64,000 nucleotides of DNA from Planctomycetes bacterium B3_Pla (GTDB taxonomy: Bacteria; Planctomycetota; Phycisphaerae; Sedimentisphaerales; Anaerobacaceae). Both the position numbers and the translations under genes were made by a program. The stretch's first letter is position 1, and every line of letters begins with the position of its first letter. Where the stretch lies: the NCBI GenBank assembly GCA_005223045.1, contig NJBM01000002.1, positions 310,001-374,000 of the forward strand, given 5' to 3'. Shown here in pieces: positions 24,965-34,186 of this stretch. The notes under the pieces were generated by a model. It did no database searches. It was not told the DNA's origin and saw only the letters and a list, made by a program, of their open reading frames with translations.

Positions 24965-27124
24965 TTATTCTACAATAAACCAAGTAACACTTTTCGGGGC
25001 CATATCAATCGGAATCTCTACATTATATTCCCGGTCAAGCTTGTACTTTACGCTCTTGCCCTGTTTTTCACGAACTCTTGCAGTCTTGGTCAATCCTGTA
25101 TAGTAAAGCGGAAGTTTCAACTGCTTTTTGACCGTACGATCCAGGGGATTATAGACCATTGCCAGGCCCTTGTATTTGAGTTGCGGATTGACGTGCAGAA
25201 TGCAGTCGATATCGCGTCCATCCGGCCTGCGCACGTGAATGACGTCGGAGTTGAGTATATCACGGTACTCCTTGTAGAAGTCAACCCACTTCTTCACGAG
25301 AGCTTTGGTTTCGTCCGTATCGTATAGGCGCGGTCCCCGGTAACAGGCCTGAACGCCTGATCCGAAGTTCTGCGCCAGGTGCGCACCGTAGGCGTCGAGG
25401 TGCTCCGACAGCGGTTCAAGTGTGGCCGCAGCTCCGCCGCCGTGGTACTGGACCAGCGGGACAAACATCCAGCCCATGCTGGGAGTCTTCTTCCAGGTAC
25501 CGTCGAAGATGTTCTGCCGGCCCAGAATGATCTGCCTTTCGCGGGGCAGGGACCAGTTGACTTCGCGGTATCCCATCGCGCTCTTATTCGAGCCTGACAG
25601 AAAATACCAGTCCGGGACGTTCAGATAAACGCCTCTGCCCCGACACCATTTGTAGAAATCCGTGATCTTCTTCCACTGTTTCCATTGTGAGTCATTGAGC
25701 CCGCGATGGCCCGGATGGCTGGTCGAGGCACAAACATCGCCGGGATAAGACCCATCGTGTTCGAGCAGGTTCAGCCCGGTCTGCTCGATGAAGGTCGTTA
25801 TCTTCTCGAAGTAGTCGATTCCCCACCGGCTGCACAGGCACGGCGAGTTGCCGAAAATGGCCCCGCCCGGTTTGCCCGTTTCCGGGTTGATGGCATCGTG
25901 TTCGTTGCTTATCCTGCGGCTGGCCAAAAGCGAATAGCCGCCAAGCTCGACACCCTTGCTGTGGGCGTAATCGACCAGTTCCTTCATCTGTGCCATGTAT
26001 TCGGGATCGACGTTTTCCATACTAAAACCGCTGCCGAAGGTCATTATCACCATCTCGAAACCCACCTCTGCACATTGGTCGATTGCCAGGCGAACGGACT
26101 TCGGGTCCGCGCGCCGTACGTGCATGATAATGGGATTTTCGGTGCTCCACGGCGCGACGGTACGGTACATTCGGCGAAGTGCCAGGCCCTTTCGCTCTCG
26201 CTCGGTGCTGTCATAAATCAGCTCGAACGTTCGGAAGGATTCAAACTCCTCACCCGGCTCGATCACAACATCTGGACCGGCGGGTGGTCTAATTTCGAGC
26301 ATGACGGGCGTCTTAAGTAGGTAGTTGACCTGCGTACTGTACTGCGGATCGGCGACCCAGTACGCAGTTTTATTCGCATTTTTCGAATCATCTCCGTGAA
26401 AGGCGTAATCGCTTTCGATGTGGATATTGGGATACTCCCACCGATCAGGCTGCCCCACCAGTGATTCATACTCCACGGCGGCAAGAATCTCGCTGATAAA
26501 GGTATTCAGCTTGACCGGCTCGCCTGTGCCGTTAGAGATTGTCAGCCATTTTGCCAACAGGGGAATGCCTCGGTACATTTCATAGTGGATCGAAAGGGCC
26601 AGGCCTTCAAGCTTACCCGCCGGCGGCTCGAAATGCAGCGTCAACGATTTTCCAGGCGGAGGCCAGGCTGACTGCGCCGAGTAGCGCTTGCGATTCCAGC
26701 TAAAACGCTCCTTAGTCGTGCTGAAGTCGAACGAGGTGAACTGGAAAGCCTCGGGATTGTTGCTCAGAGAGTCGATCCACTCGGCAAGCAGGTATCCGTA
26801 TTCGACCTGTCCTTGCAAGCCGCCTACTTCATACTTGCGCCCGTCGAGCTCGACTATCGCTTCAGGCTTGACTCCGCGGATTATGGATTGGCCGGTCATC
26901 AGGTTATCGTAAGCGACCGTAGCGGCGTTCGGCCCGAGGCGAAATGTCCGGCTGACAAGGCCGTTGCTCAGGACAATTTCTTTGCCGTCGAGCCGTTTTT
27001 CGATTCGTACAGGTTCATCAATCGGCGTGACGAGCCAGTCCGAATCGGTTGCTCCGGCTGATACGGTGCCTGCGATGACTAAAACCATCATTTGTGCAAT
27101 TATCGCTCGTTTTGTGTTGACCAT
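24965..27124 (-). CDS. Secreted glycoside hydrolase, alpha-galactosidase-like TIM barrel
   Basis: 719 residues from ATG 27124, giving a clean signal peptide (MVNTKRAIIAQMMVLVIAGT then VSA); the ATG at 27163 would add 13 Lys-rich residues and lies seven bases after the comF stop. The N-terminal 330 residues form a beta-sandwich-like domain (IVLSNGLVSRTFRLGPNAAT). A barrel follows with motifs FEMVIMTFGSG, YAHSKGVELGGYSLL, CSRWGIDYFEKI and NLLEHDGSYPGDVC, where the Asp in EHDG is a likely catalytic residue by comparison with clan GH-D (GH27/36). The C-terminal part is a small beta domain. Probably degrades plant or algal galactosides outside the cytoplasm; family number not certain. Confidence 0.65.
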   Translation of the reverse strand: MVNTKRAIIAQMMVLVIAGTVSAGATDSDWLVTPIDEPVRIEKRLDGKEIVLSNGLVSRTFRLGPNAATVAYDNLMTGQSIIRGVKPEAIVELDGRKYEVGGLQGQVEYGYLLAEWIDSLSNNPEAFQFTSFDFSTTKERFSWNRKRYSAQSAWPPPGKSLTLHFEPPAGKLEGLALSIHYEMYRGIPLLAKWLTISNGTGEPVKLNTFISEILAAVEYESLVGQPDRWEYPNIHIESDYAFHGDDSKNANKTAYWVADPQYSTQVNYLLKTPVMLEIRPPAGPDVVIEPGEEFESFRTFELIYDSTERERKGLALRRMYRTVAPWSTENPIIMHVRRADPKSVRLAIDQCAEVGFEMVIMTFGSGFSMENVDPEYMAQMKELVDYAHSKGVELGGYSLLASRRISNEHDAINPETGKPGGAIFGNSPCLCSRWGIDYFEKITTFIEQTGLNLLEHDGSYPGDVCASTSHPGHRGLNDSQWKQWKKITDFYKWCRGRGVYLNVPDWYFLSGSNKSAMGYREVNWSLPRERQIILGRQNIFDGTWKKTPSMGWMFVPLVQYHGGGAAATLEPLSEHLDAYGAHLAQNFGSGVQACYRGPRLYDTDETKALVKKWVDFYKEYRDILNSDVIHVRRPDGRDIDCILHVNPQLKYKGLAMVYNPLDRTVKKQLKLPLYYTGLTKTARVREKQGKSVKYKLDREYNVEIPIDMAPKSVTWFIVE

Positions 27125-27170
27125 AAGTTGGCTTTTCCCCTTCTTTTTCCAAATATTCTTCATAATTGTG

Positions 27171-27947
27171 TCAGCTCAGCTTCTGGTCGGCCACGGCTAA
27201 AACCAATGCGCAGACTCTTGATGCGCCGGCTTGTTTCAACACCTTTGCGCACTCATTCAACGTTGCGCCGGTTGTTTTTATGTCATCAACCAGGCAAATT
27301 CTTCGACCGCCGAAATCGTGCCCATGGCGGACTGCAAACGCACCGGCGACGTTCCTCGCACGTGCAACAGGGCTTGGCATTGCCGGCTGTGCTCTTGTTC
27401 GGCGGATCCGAACGAGGTTTGTGGTGATCTTGGCACTCTGGTGCCCCAGTCTTCGGGCCAACACGCAAGACTGGTTATAGCCGCGGCGCAGCCGCCTGGT
27501 CCAGTGCAGCGGGACAGGGGCAATAAGTTCAATATCATTGAAAAAACCGCTCCCCTGCAGCGTTGAATTGGCCAGAAAGCCCAGCACCGAATCGAGTTCC
27601 GTCCTGCCGTTTTTGAAAGCCAATATCATGCCTCGAAGGCTCTCGCGGTAAACGCCCGATCGAGCTATGCTGTCGAAATATATCTCTGTACCCTGACAGT
27701 TCGGGCAACTACCTTGCAATAGAGCATATCTGCTGACATCCCGGCCGCAGCGTCGGCAATAATCGCCCCCGGAGCAAGCCAGAAGCTGGTCCCAGCAGTC
27801 CCGGCACAAATTCTTGTCAGTTTCACAAATGCTTTCGCGGCAATTGATGCAGACCGCGGGCCAAAGGAGCTGGTGGAAGCCTTGCAAAGCGAAGCTGCCC
27901 GCCTGGTTTATAGTATTCAAAACGCGTTTTCGTCCTGCCGTGCTCAC
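27171..27947 (-). CDS. comF: ComF family phosphoribosyltransferase-like protein
   Basis: 258 residues. N-terminal zinc motifs CINCRESICETDKNLCRDCW and CRRCGRD...CPNC, then the PRTase domain with IAPVPLHWTRRLRRGYNQS, LVRIRRTRAQ and the phosphoribosyl-pyrophosphate motif ICLVDDIKTTGATL. ComF proteins act in DNA uptake in competent bacteria, possibly as helicase partners; no other competence gene is in the window. The stop codon is only seven bases before an alternative start of the glycoside hydrolase gene, so the two may be co-transcribed although their jobs seem unrelated. Cytoplasmic. Confidence 0.9.
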   Translation of the reverse strand: MSTAGRKRVLNTINQAGSFALQGFHQLLWPAVCINCRESICETDKNLCRDCWDQLLACSGGDYCRRCGRDVSRYALLQGSCPNCQGTEIYFDSIARSGVYRESLRGMILAFKNGRTELDSVLGFLANSTLQGSGFFNDIELIAPVPLHWTRRLRRGYNQSCVLARRLGHQSAKITTNLVRIRRTRAQPAMPSPVARARNVAGAFAVRHGHDFGGRRICLVDDIKTTGATLNECAKVLKQAGASRVCALVLAVADQKLS

Positions 27948-28192
27948 CTCGGCAATTATACAGGCGGAAATCAGGATAAACCACAGCGAAACTGCGAGAA
28001 CCGGGCTTGCTATCGCCGAGAACCAGCAGATAGAAGCTCTATATAACGAAAAGTGGCTACACGTCCAGCTATGCTTATATTACGGAGGTTGTATAAAGAT
28101 AATAATATTAAGTATTTTTTTGTAAGCCGAGCAATGAGAACACTTTGTGATCTATCGATGGGTGATTGGCCCGGTATTTTGCCAATCAGGCG

Positions 28193-28221
28193 TTGACTAA
28201 TATTCTTTTCGATGCTATACT
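28193..28221 (+). promoter_or_regulatory. Promoter of folC, predicting a nearly leaderless mRNA
   Basis: TTGACT (28193-28198), 17-base spacer, TATACT (28216-28221). The expected transcript start, near 28228, is about five bases before ATG 28233, and no ribosome-binding site precedes that ATG. Confidence 0.65.
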
Positions 28222-28232
28222 TAGGCTTTTTG

Positions 28233-29648
28233 ATGGCAAGAGCAGTGAGAACAACCGGAAAGAAACGAACAAAAAAATCCTCCTCCAAGATTGCCAAAGT
28301 TAAGGGCAAAAAAGCTTTTAGAAACTATAAGCAGGCTATTGGCTACTTGTTTGAGAGGACCGACTACGAGAAAGAAAAGCGTCTGCGCTATAACGTCACG
28401 ACGTTTAACCTTGCCAGGATGAAGAGGCTATTGTCTTTGCTTGGCAATCCACACAAGAAAATCCATACAGTTCATATAGCCGGTACAAAAGGAAAAGGCT
28501 CTACAGCTACGATGCTGGCCAAGATGCTTGAGGCGAACGGCTATAATGTCGGATTGTACACATCGCCGCATGTAGTGCACTTGCACGAGCGGATAACAGT
28601 GAATTCGCAAATGATCAACGGCTCGGAAATGCGAGAACTGCTGAACCGCATTCACGCCCCCGTTGAGAAGATGTCCAAGGCCAATGCTCCCACTTTCTTC
28701 GAGATTATGACGGCCCTGGCATTCATGTACTTTATTGACAAGTCGGTTGATATAGCCGTAATCGAAACCGGCTTGGGCGGCAGGCTGGACAGTACGAACG
28801 TCATCAAGCCCAAGGTAGTCGGCATAACAAGCCTGAGTATCGACCACCAGCACCAGCTTGGAAGCTCGATTGCCAGCATCGCTGAGGAGAAAGCCGGGGT
28901 CTTTAAGCGAGGCGTGCCGATTGTCACCGTTCAGCAGGATCCGGCCGCAATGCGGGTTCTGAGATCGCAGGCTATTGCTGCCGAGGCGCCCTTTAGTGTA
29001 ACCGGCAGCGATATTGATTTTTCCCATCGATTTGAGACGTCGCGCGAGCATGGCCCGCATACCAGAATATGCCTGACGACACCGACGAGCAAGTTTGAGC
29101 ACCTGCGCGTGCCGTTGCACGGCAAGCACCAGGCGATCAACTGTGGCCTGGCGCTGGCTATGCTGGACAAACTCAAGGCGGTCGGCTATGAAATTGACAA
29201 TGCCAAGGCCGCCGAGGGACTGTATGAAGTGTCGCTGGCGGGCCGAATGGAGATGATCTGGGACGACCCGAGGATTATGATCGACGCCGCACACAATGCT
29301 GCGAGCATCAAAGCCCTGATTCAGGCGATAGGCCAGAATATTCCCTATGATTCTATGGTTGTTATTTTCGGCTGCAACAGTGATAAAGACGTCAGGGGTA
29401 TGCTGGAAAAACTGCAGTATGGGGCCGACAAGGTGATTTTCACCCGCAGCAACTCGGCAAAAGCAGTATCCCCGGACGATTTGGCTGAGATGTACACCGA
29501 AATCTGCGGCAAGATGTACCAGACCGCCGCCAGTTTAGGCCAGGCCTTGCAGCTTGCCAAGAGCGCCGTGAGTAAAGAAGATCTGATCTGCATCACCGGC
29601 AGCTTCTATCTGATCGGCCAGGCAAAAATTCGCTTCCAGCCAAACTAA
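28233..29648 (+). CDS. folC: Bifunctional folylpolyglutamate/dihydrofolate synthase
   Basis: 471 residues from ATG 28233; the frame to 28212 would lie inside the -10 element. A basic extension of about 30 residues (Lys/Arg rich) precedes the conserved start FRNYKQAIGYLFERTDYE. P-loop GTKGKGST at about 84-91, then YTSPHVVHLHERITVN, ETGLGGRLDSTNV, SIDHQHQLGSSIASIAEEKA (the loop binding ATP/Mg), GKHQAINCGLALA and IDAAHNAASIKAL. Adds glutamate to dihydropteroate and to folates in the cytoplasm. Full length for the family. Expressed alone from the promoter just upstream; the next gene is 206 bases away. Confidence 0.93.
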   Translation: MARAVRTTGKKRTKKSSSKIAKVKGKKAFRNYKQAIGYLFERTDYEKEKRLRYNVTTFNLARMKRLLSLLGNPHKKIHTVHIAGTKGKGSTATMLAKMLEANGYNVGLYTSPHVVHLHERITVNSQMINGSEMRELLNRIHAPVEKMSKANAPTFFEIMTALAFMYFIDKSVDIAVIETGLGGRLDSTNVIKPKVVGITSLSIDHQHQLGSSIASIAEEKAGVFKRGVPIVTVQQDPAAMRVLRSQAIAAEAPFSVTGSDIDFSHRFETSREHGPHTRICLTTPTSKFEHLRVPLHGKHQAINCGLALAMLDKLKAVGYEIDNAKAAEGLYEVSLAGRMEMIWDDPRIMIDAAHNAASIKALIQAIGQNIPYDSMVVIFGCNSDKDVRGMLEKLQYGADKVIFTRSNSAKAVSPDDLAEMYTEICGKMYQTAASLGQALQLAKSAVSKEDLICITGSFYLIGQAKIRFQPN

Positions 29649-29854
29649 TCACTCCCATCCGGCTGACTTCTCAACCCGAACACGAAGCCTTCCATTCCGG
29701 AACCCGGTTTTCAGTAATGCCACACATCATCCCGGCTTCGCAGTAAAAAAAGATTTTGAGGTTGAAAGAATGAGCAAGAGCGTCTATAATATGGTGTATA
29801 GCGTACAGCGGACAGCGGCTGAGTTGGTTACGGGTAAATGGGCATTGGTGACCC

Positions 29855-30847
29855 ATGAATCGTGAACCGTCAGATTTTGGGCTACTTGAAGAACGCGAGG
29901 CGCCAGGCAGGAGATGGTTTTATGTGCCTGCCTTGTTGCTGCTGGTAGTCGCGGTATGTACCGGCATTATTCTTATCGACAGGGTAGGCGGAACGCGCGC
30001 CATTCTTGCCGCGATGGGTAAAGAGGCCGGGACAGAACAGGCGCCGGCCGGGCCTAACCGGCCGCCGGCCGAGGCGAATGAGCCAGTCGCTGATGCGAAC
30101 GAGCCGGCCGAGCGGGAGCCTGAGGAGCCGAACGATCCGAATGATAAGAAGCCGTCGCGACCGACGCATAAGCACGCGGCATTCGGCGAGCGTATCAAAG
30201 AGCGGGCGAGAATGGTTTCCCGGCAGATCGAGGCTCGGGCGGTCAAGGATCCTAACGTGCTGACGGCGATGCGAACCGTGCCGCGGCACGCCTTCGTGCG
30301 CAGGACCGAGCAGCGCTACGCCTACGCCGACCATCCTCTGCCTATCGACCACGACCAGACGATCAGCCAGCCTTACATCGTGGGCTTTATGACCCAGGCA
30401 TTGAAGCTCAATCGCAATTCCAGGGTCCTTGAGATCGGCACCGGCTCAGGCTATCAGGCCGCGGTTTGCGGCGAGATTGCACGCGAGGTCTATACAATCG
30501 AGATCGTCGAGGGACTCGCAAAGAGCGCCGGCAAGCTTTTGAAGAAATTGGGCTATCCGAACGTATTTGTCAAGGCGGGCGACGGCTATTTCGGCTGGCC
30601 CGAGCATGCGCCGTTCGATGCTATCATCGGCACGGCGGCGGCAGGTCGTGTGCCCAAGCCGCTGCTCGAGCAATTAAAGCCCGGCGGCAGAATGATCCTG
30701 CCCCAGGGAAGTCCCGGCGGCCTTCAGTATCTGATCCTTATCACCAAGGACAAAGAGGGCAAGCTGCACAGGAGCAAGGTAATGTTTGTGCGATTTGTCC
30801 CCATGACCGGCGAGGTGCAAAAACCCGAAAAGAAATCCGACAAATAG
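29855..30847 (+). CDS. Membrane-anchored protein-L-isoaspartate O-methyltransferase
   Basis: 330 residues; ordinary PCMT enzymes are about 210. Residues 1-20 are charged, 21-42 are a membrane helix (WFYVPALLLLVVAVCTGIIL), 50-105 are a low-complexity linker rich in Pro, Glu, Ala and Asn (repeated ANEP/NDPN), and 110-315 are the PCMT domain: FVRRTEQRYAYADHPLPI, QTISQPYIVGFMTQ, SAM motif VLEIGTGSGY (191-200), FDAIIGTAAAGRVP. Methylates isoaspartyl residues for repair; the anchor would place it at the membrane, probably facing the periplasm, where SAM would be lacking, or with inverse topology in the cytoplasm. The positive-inside rule gives no clear answer. Confidence 0.88.
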   Translation: MNREPSDFGLLEEREAPGRRWFYVPALLLLVVAVCTGIILIDRVGGTRAILAAMGKEAGTEQAPAGPNRPPAEANEPVADANEPAEREPEEPNDPNDKKPSRPTHKHAAFGERIKERARMVSRQIEARAVKDPNVLTAMRTVPRHAFVRRTEQRYAYADHPLPIDHDQTISQPYIVGFMTQALKLNRNSRVLEIGTGSGYQAAVCGEIAREVYTIEIVEGLAKSAGKLLKKLGYPNVFVKAGDGYFGWPEHAPFDAIIGTAAAGRVPKPLLEQLKPGGRMILPQGSPGGLQYLILITKDKEGKLHRSKVMFVRFVPMTGEVQKPEKKSDK

Positions 30848-30865
30848 CCTCCGGCACAAAGCACG

Positions 30866-31210
30866 TCAGCAAGTCAAGTGGAGTGCGGCGGCGACGTTTT
30901 GACGTTGTTCGGATAATTCGTTGAACTTCGCGACGGCTGCGTGCGTGTCGAGGGCGATCGATTCGATGTTCTGTTGTTCTAGAACCTGCCGAGTCTCTTC
31001 CGAGACTTTCATCATCGCCGAGACTCCGCAGCCGACCACCAGGACAGAGGGCGCCGCCGCGATTACAGGCTGCAAATCTTCGGCGGCCAACCGATGACCC
31101 TGCTTTCTCCACCAGTTGGCCTGCACGGAATCGGCCAAGATCAGGCAATCGCTGGTGTATGGTGTGCCGTCGATGACAATTTCGCCGAACTGATACGAAT
31201 CTATGTGCAT
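30866..31210 (-). CDS. Mth938-like domain protein (DUF498)
   Basis: 114 residues, about the size of single-domain members. Matches the family: IDSYQFGEIVIDGTPYTSDC at the start, then PSVLVVGCGVSAMMKVSEET and ALDTHAAVAKFNEL, followed by an AAALHLTC end. The human relative NDUFAF3 helps assemble complex I; bacterial roles are unknown to me. It overlaps nothing and lies convergent to the PCMT gene, with only 18 bases between stops. It may share a transcript with the rubrerythrin-like gene 52 bases upstream. Confidence 0.85.
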   Translation of the reverse strand: MHIDSYQFGEIVIDGTPYTSDCLILADSVQANWWRKQGHRLAAEDLQPVIAAAPSVLVVGCGVSAMMKVSEETRQVLEQQNIESIALDTHAAVAKFNELSEQRQNVAAALHLTC

Positions 31211-31262
31211 CTTTGCATCCCCCGTTTGACAAAACGCCGAACATGGGCAAGAGCACGAGGCC

Positions 31263-31715
31263 TTAGTTCTCTTGCATCACGAAATCATCGTATTCGATCT
31301 CGAAACGTAGTTTGTGCTTGGCCTCTTCCTGCGCCATTGACAGGAACAATAATTTGAGGTCTTCGTTCCCGGCATGGTCGGCAAGATCGAGATAGAGTCG
31401 GAATGCCGCTTTTTCCTTCTTCATTGCAAGCACAAGCGCATCCTGGTAGTCCATATCGGGGCCTGGCTCGACCTCGACCGTGTAGTCGGCGATGCGCAGG
31501 TCCGTTACGTCCCCTGCCGGTTGAATGCCGGCGCCGGATCTCATCGCTTCGAGCTTCGTCTTGTGCGCCAGCTCCTCCAGGGCGAAGCCCTCGAAGACCT
31601 CGCGCATGGCCGGGCTTTTCATTTTCGTCGCCAAATCCGCATAAAACTCGTTGGCTTCGGCCTCTCTTTCAATAGCATAGTCCAAAACATCGTCGAAGGA
31701 CTCGAACTTATCCAT
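31263..31715 (-). CDS. Rubrerythrin-like diiron protein without rubredoxin domain
   Basis: 150 residues forming a four-helix ferritin-like bundle. Iron ligands visible: Glu in IEREAEANEFY, Glu-Glu-x-x-His in ALEELAHK, Glu in MKKEKAAFRLY and Glu-x-x-x-His in AQEEAKHKLR. It lacks the C-terminal CxxC rubredoxin domain of classic rubrerythrin, so electrons must come from another carrier. Members reduce hydrogen peroxide in anaerobes. AAGGAG eight bases before the ATG supports the start. Its presence, with B12-dependent NrdJ, fits a life with little oxygen. Confidence 0.88.
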   Translation of the reverse strand: MDKFESFDDVLDYAIEREAEANEFYADLATKMKSPAMREVFEGFALEELAHKTKLEAMRSGAGIQPAGDVTDLRIADYTVEVEPGPDMDYQDALVLAMKKEKAAFRLYLDLADHAGNEDLKLLFLSMAQEEAKHKLRFEIEYDDFVMQEN

Positions 31716-31874
31716 TCCAAAGTCTCCTTACCGATAAAACAATCTTTCCAAACCGATACGAATCAAGGAGCATCTCAAAGGATGCGTGCCGTAATTGCAG
31801 AGCTTACCATCTTGCGTTGAAGCTGTAAATATGCTATTAGATTCCGTCGTTTGTTTCGGCTACGATTGGCTAAC

Positions 31875-32750
31875 ATGAATCAAAAGAAAACAGGTATTCT
31901 CGCAATACTCGGCGCCAGCTCAATGTGGGCTGTCGAGCCTATACTTGCAAAATTAGCTTACGAAGATGCGGATTTTCTCGAGACTTCCGCCGTCAGGGCG
32001 ATATTTGTCACATTAGTTGCGATTTTGTACATCCTGCTGAGAGGCCGGAGGAATCTCAAAATCACCGGCAGGCAGTTCTCATACTTAGTTTATTTGGCGC
32101 TGGCCGGGACGATATTTGGCGATTTGTTGTACTTTTACGCCTTGACGAGAATCCCCGTGCTTAACGCCGTTTTAATAGGCCACATGCAGCCGATATTCAT
32201 TGTCCTGACAGGATTCTTCTTTCTGAAAGAAGACAAGCTGACAAAGTTCGATTACGCGGGCATAGGCATCATGATAATCGCGGGAGTGCTTGTCACTACA
32301 AAGACACTGGAGAATTTTTCTGCGGCAAGATTCGGCACGATAGAAGATGTTTACGTGCTGCTGGCGACCGTCGCCTGGGCCACAACTACTATAGTTATGA
32401 GAAAATACCTGCGAGAGCTTGACGCAGGCGTGGTTACCTTTTACAGATATTTGGTTGCTTCGGCAGTGTTCATTGCGTATTTTTCGCTGCACTCGTCGCT
32501 TGCTGTTTCCAACATCTATCAGATCCTGGTCGGCATTGTAGTCGGGGTCGGAACGATACTCTATTACGAAGGCTTGAAGCGAATCAAGGCCGCACAGGTT
32601 TGCGCCCTGGAGCTTTCGACGCCGTTTTTCGCGACGTTGTTGGGTTTTTTGATTTTGAGGGAAGGCGCCACGCTCATACAGATTGCGGGTCTGGGGCTGT
32701 TATTCGCCGGGATATGCCTCTTATCCAAAAAAGAAGAGGCGTATTTTTAG
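31875..32750 (+). CDS. EamA/DMT-family transporter
   Basis: 291 residues from ATG 31875 (MNQKKTGILAILGASSMWAV); the 31851 start adds eight residues with no ribosome site. Ten hydrophobic helices in two five-helix EamA repeats: the first ends near GVLVTTKTL, the second runs from YVLLATVAWATTTIVMRKYL to LFAGICLLSKK. Typical small-metabolite exporter of the drug/metabolite superfamily; substrate cannot be predicted. A lone gene, divergent from the rubrerythrin-like gene, with about 160 bases between. Confidence 0.9.
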   Translation: MNQKKTGILAILGASSMWAVEPILAKLAYEDADFLETSAVRAIFVTLVAILYILLRGRRNLKITGRQFSYLVYLALAGTIFGDLLYFYALTRIPVLNAVLIGHMQPIFIVLTGFFFLKEDKLTKFDYAGIGIMIIAGVLVTTKTLENFSAARFGTIEDVYVLLATVAWATTTIVMRKYLRELDAGVVTFYRYLVASAVFIAYFSLHSSLAVSNIYQILVGIVVGVGTILYYEGLKRIKAAQVCALELSTPFFATLLGFLILREGATLIQIAGLGLLFAGICLLSKKEEAYF

Positions 32751-33065
32751 CCGCAGCCGTCTTAGAGAATTATGTACGTGTTTAGCCGGACAAAGGATAT
32801 GCGACCCGGCTGTCATTTAGGCCGGAGTCCCGCCGTCAGGCATCCCTTGCGGGACAACGCCAGTAGGAACCCGTTCGACTGCGCTCAGGGCAGGCTACGT
32901 GGAGAAATCGATTCTAAATAGATCTCTCCATTCCGCCTTCGGCTCCAGTCGAGATGACGATTGGGTGGCAGCCTCATCCTGATTGTCGTTTATCGGGATG
33001 GGGATGGCTGATTCCGGCTAAACATGTAAAGTATTATTGTATCGCCCTGTTCACGCTTCAATCTG
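32751..33065. repeat. Intergenic region with dispersed-repeat sequence
   Basis: No gene. GTTCGACTGCGCTCAGGGCA (from 32873) and CCTTCGGCTCCAGTCGAGAT near 32937 belong to a common dispersed-repeat style; TTCGACTGCGCTCAG (32874-32888) recurs with one change at 2719-2733. CCCGCCGTCAGGCATCCC and TTGCGGGAC nearby can pair loosely. Function as terminator for the convergent genes on either side is possible. Confidence 0.5.
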
Positions 33066-34115
33066 TCAGGCATAGGCACATGGGCAGCAGCCGTGACGAG
33101 AAGTCGGGTAAACCGATTCGCCTAAAGGTTCGCCGCGGGCGACTTTTTCTTCTTGCTTTTGGAAAAGCGACAGGCACGTCTCGGCAGTCTGCTTGAGCTT
33201 GTTGGTTTCGGCCGCAGTGATGGGACGGTAGGATCGTCCCCCTTCAATTGCCTTGTCGAGAAGGTCGAGGAACGAAGGCGGTATTCCCGCGGCAACCTGC
33301 TTTTGCGAGAGGACAAAGCGCATCGCGGCATTCGCCTCTTGCTGGGTCTCGGTAGCGCGATACCACCATTTTCGAGTCCTTTCCATGCCTTTCGGCCAGT
33401 CGCCCTTCGACAGCGCCTTGATGGCCAGCACTCCCGCTCCCTGCTCCATTGCCAATTCGAGGACCGGCTTGCCGAAGCCTATCTTGTAGAACTCGACGAA
33501 GTTGATGGGGAACATGACCGTATCGAAGCGGAAGCCGTTCATGGCCTCGAGCGCTCCTTTGGTGGTATGCGCCGAAAAGCCAATGTGGCGGATTTTGCCC
33601 TGCTCTTTCGCTTTCAGAACTGTCTCCATCGCACCGCCGGGGCCAAGGGCCTTCTTCACTTCCTCGGGCGTGAAAATTGCGTGCAGTTGATACAGATCGA
33701 AATGGTCCGTTTTTAGCCGCTTGAGCGACCGCTCCAGCTCCTTGCGGGCGCCTTCCTTGTCCCGCATCTTTGTCTTGCAGGCCAGGAAAATTTTATCGCG
33801 GTCGAGAGCCTCAAGCCCGATCCCCATCTTGATTTCGCACTCGCCGTCCTTGCCGTAAGCAGGCGCGACATCGTAATAATTGACGCCGTTCTCGTAGGCT
33901 TTGACGATGCCTGCGTTACACTCGTCCTGCTCGTAATGGTGTAGCGCCAGTCCGGGGAAACCTACAACGGAAACCCTCTCGCCCGTGCGCCCCAGCACTC
34001 GCCGCGGCAGCCCGTTGACTTTCTCGTCCTTATCACCGGCCAGGGCAGGCTCAACGCCGATAGCACAGCCCGTGGCGACGCCGCCTGCAATTTTCAAAAA
34101 AGATCGTCTTTTCAT
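33066..34115 (-). CDS. Tat-exported aldo/keto reductase
   Basis: 349 residues. Tat-like signal MKRRSFLKIAGGVATGCAIG to about residue 26. AKR tetrad Asp82, Tyr87 (YYDVAPAYG), Lys114 (LACKTK) and His145 (YQLHAI) is complete. The barrel continues with IRHIGFSAHT, GAGVLAIKAL and FVLSQKQVAAGIP. The C-terminus is unusual: SRHGCCPCAYA, a Cys-rich end that could bind metal or be oxidised. Exported AKRs with Tat signals are common in planctomycetes, usually near Gfo/Idh proteins as here. NAD(P)H use outside the cytoplasm would need cofactor loaded before Tat export. Confidence 0.88.
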   Translation of the reverse strand: MKRRSFLKIAGGVATGCAIGVEPALAGDKDEKVNGLPRRVLGRTGERVSVVGFPGLALHHYEQDECNAGIVKAYENGVNYYDVAPAYGKDGECEIKMGIGLEALDRDKIFLACKTKMRDKEGARKELERSLKRLKTDHFDLYQLHAIFTPEEVKKALGPGGAMETVLKAKEQGKIRHIGFSAHTTKGALEAMNGFRFDTVMFPINFVEFYKIGFGKPVLELAMEQGAGVLAIKALSKGDWPKGMERTRKWWYRATETQQEANAAMRFVLSQKQVAAGIPPSFLDLLDKAIEGGRSYRPITAAETNKLKQTAETCLSLFQKQEEKVARGEPLGESVYPTSRHGCCPCAYA

Positions 34116-34186
34116 AATCGTCTCCTTTTCTTCCTATGTCCCCATTAGAGTTCAAATACTCGGTTGATTATAAGCGATTCGGCCGG

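Noticed and set aside
28428-29294. 288-codon ORF antisense to folC
   Set aside because: folC has full family motifs on the plus strand; this frame has none.
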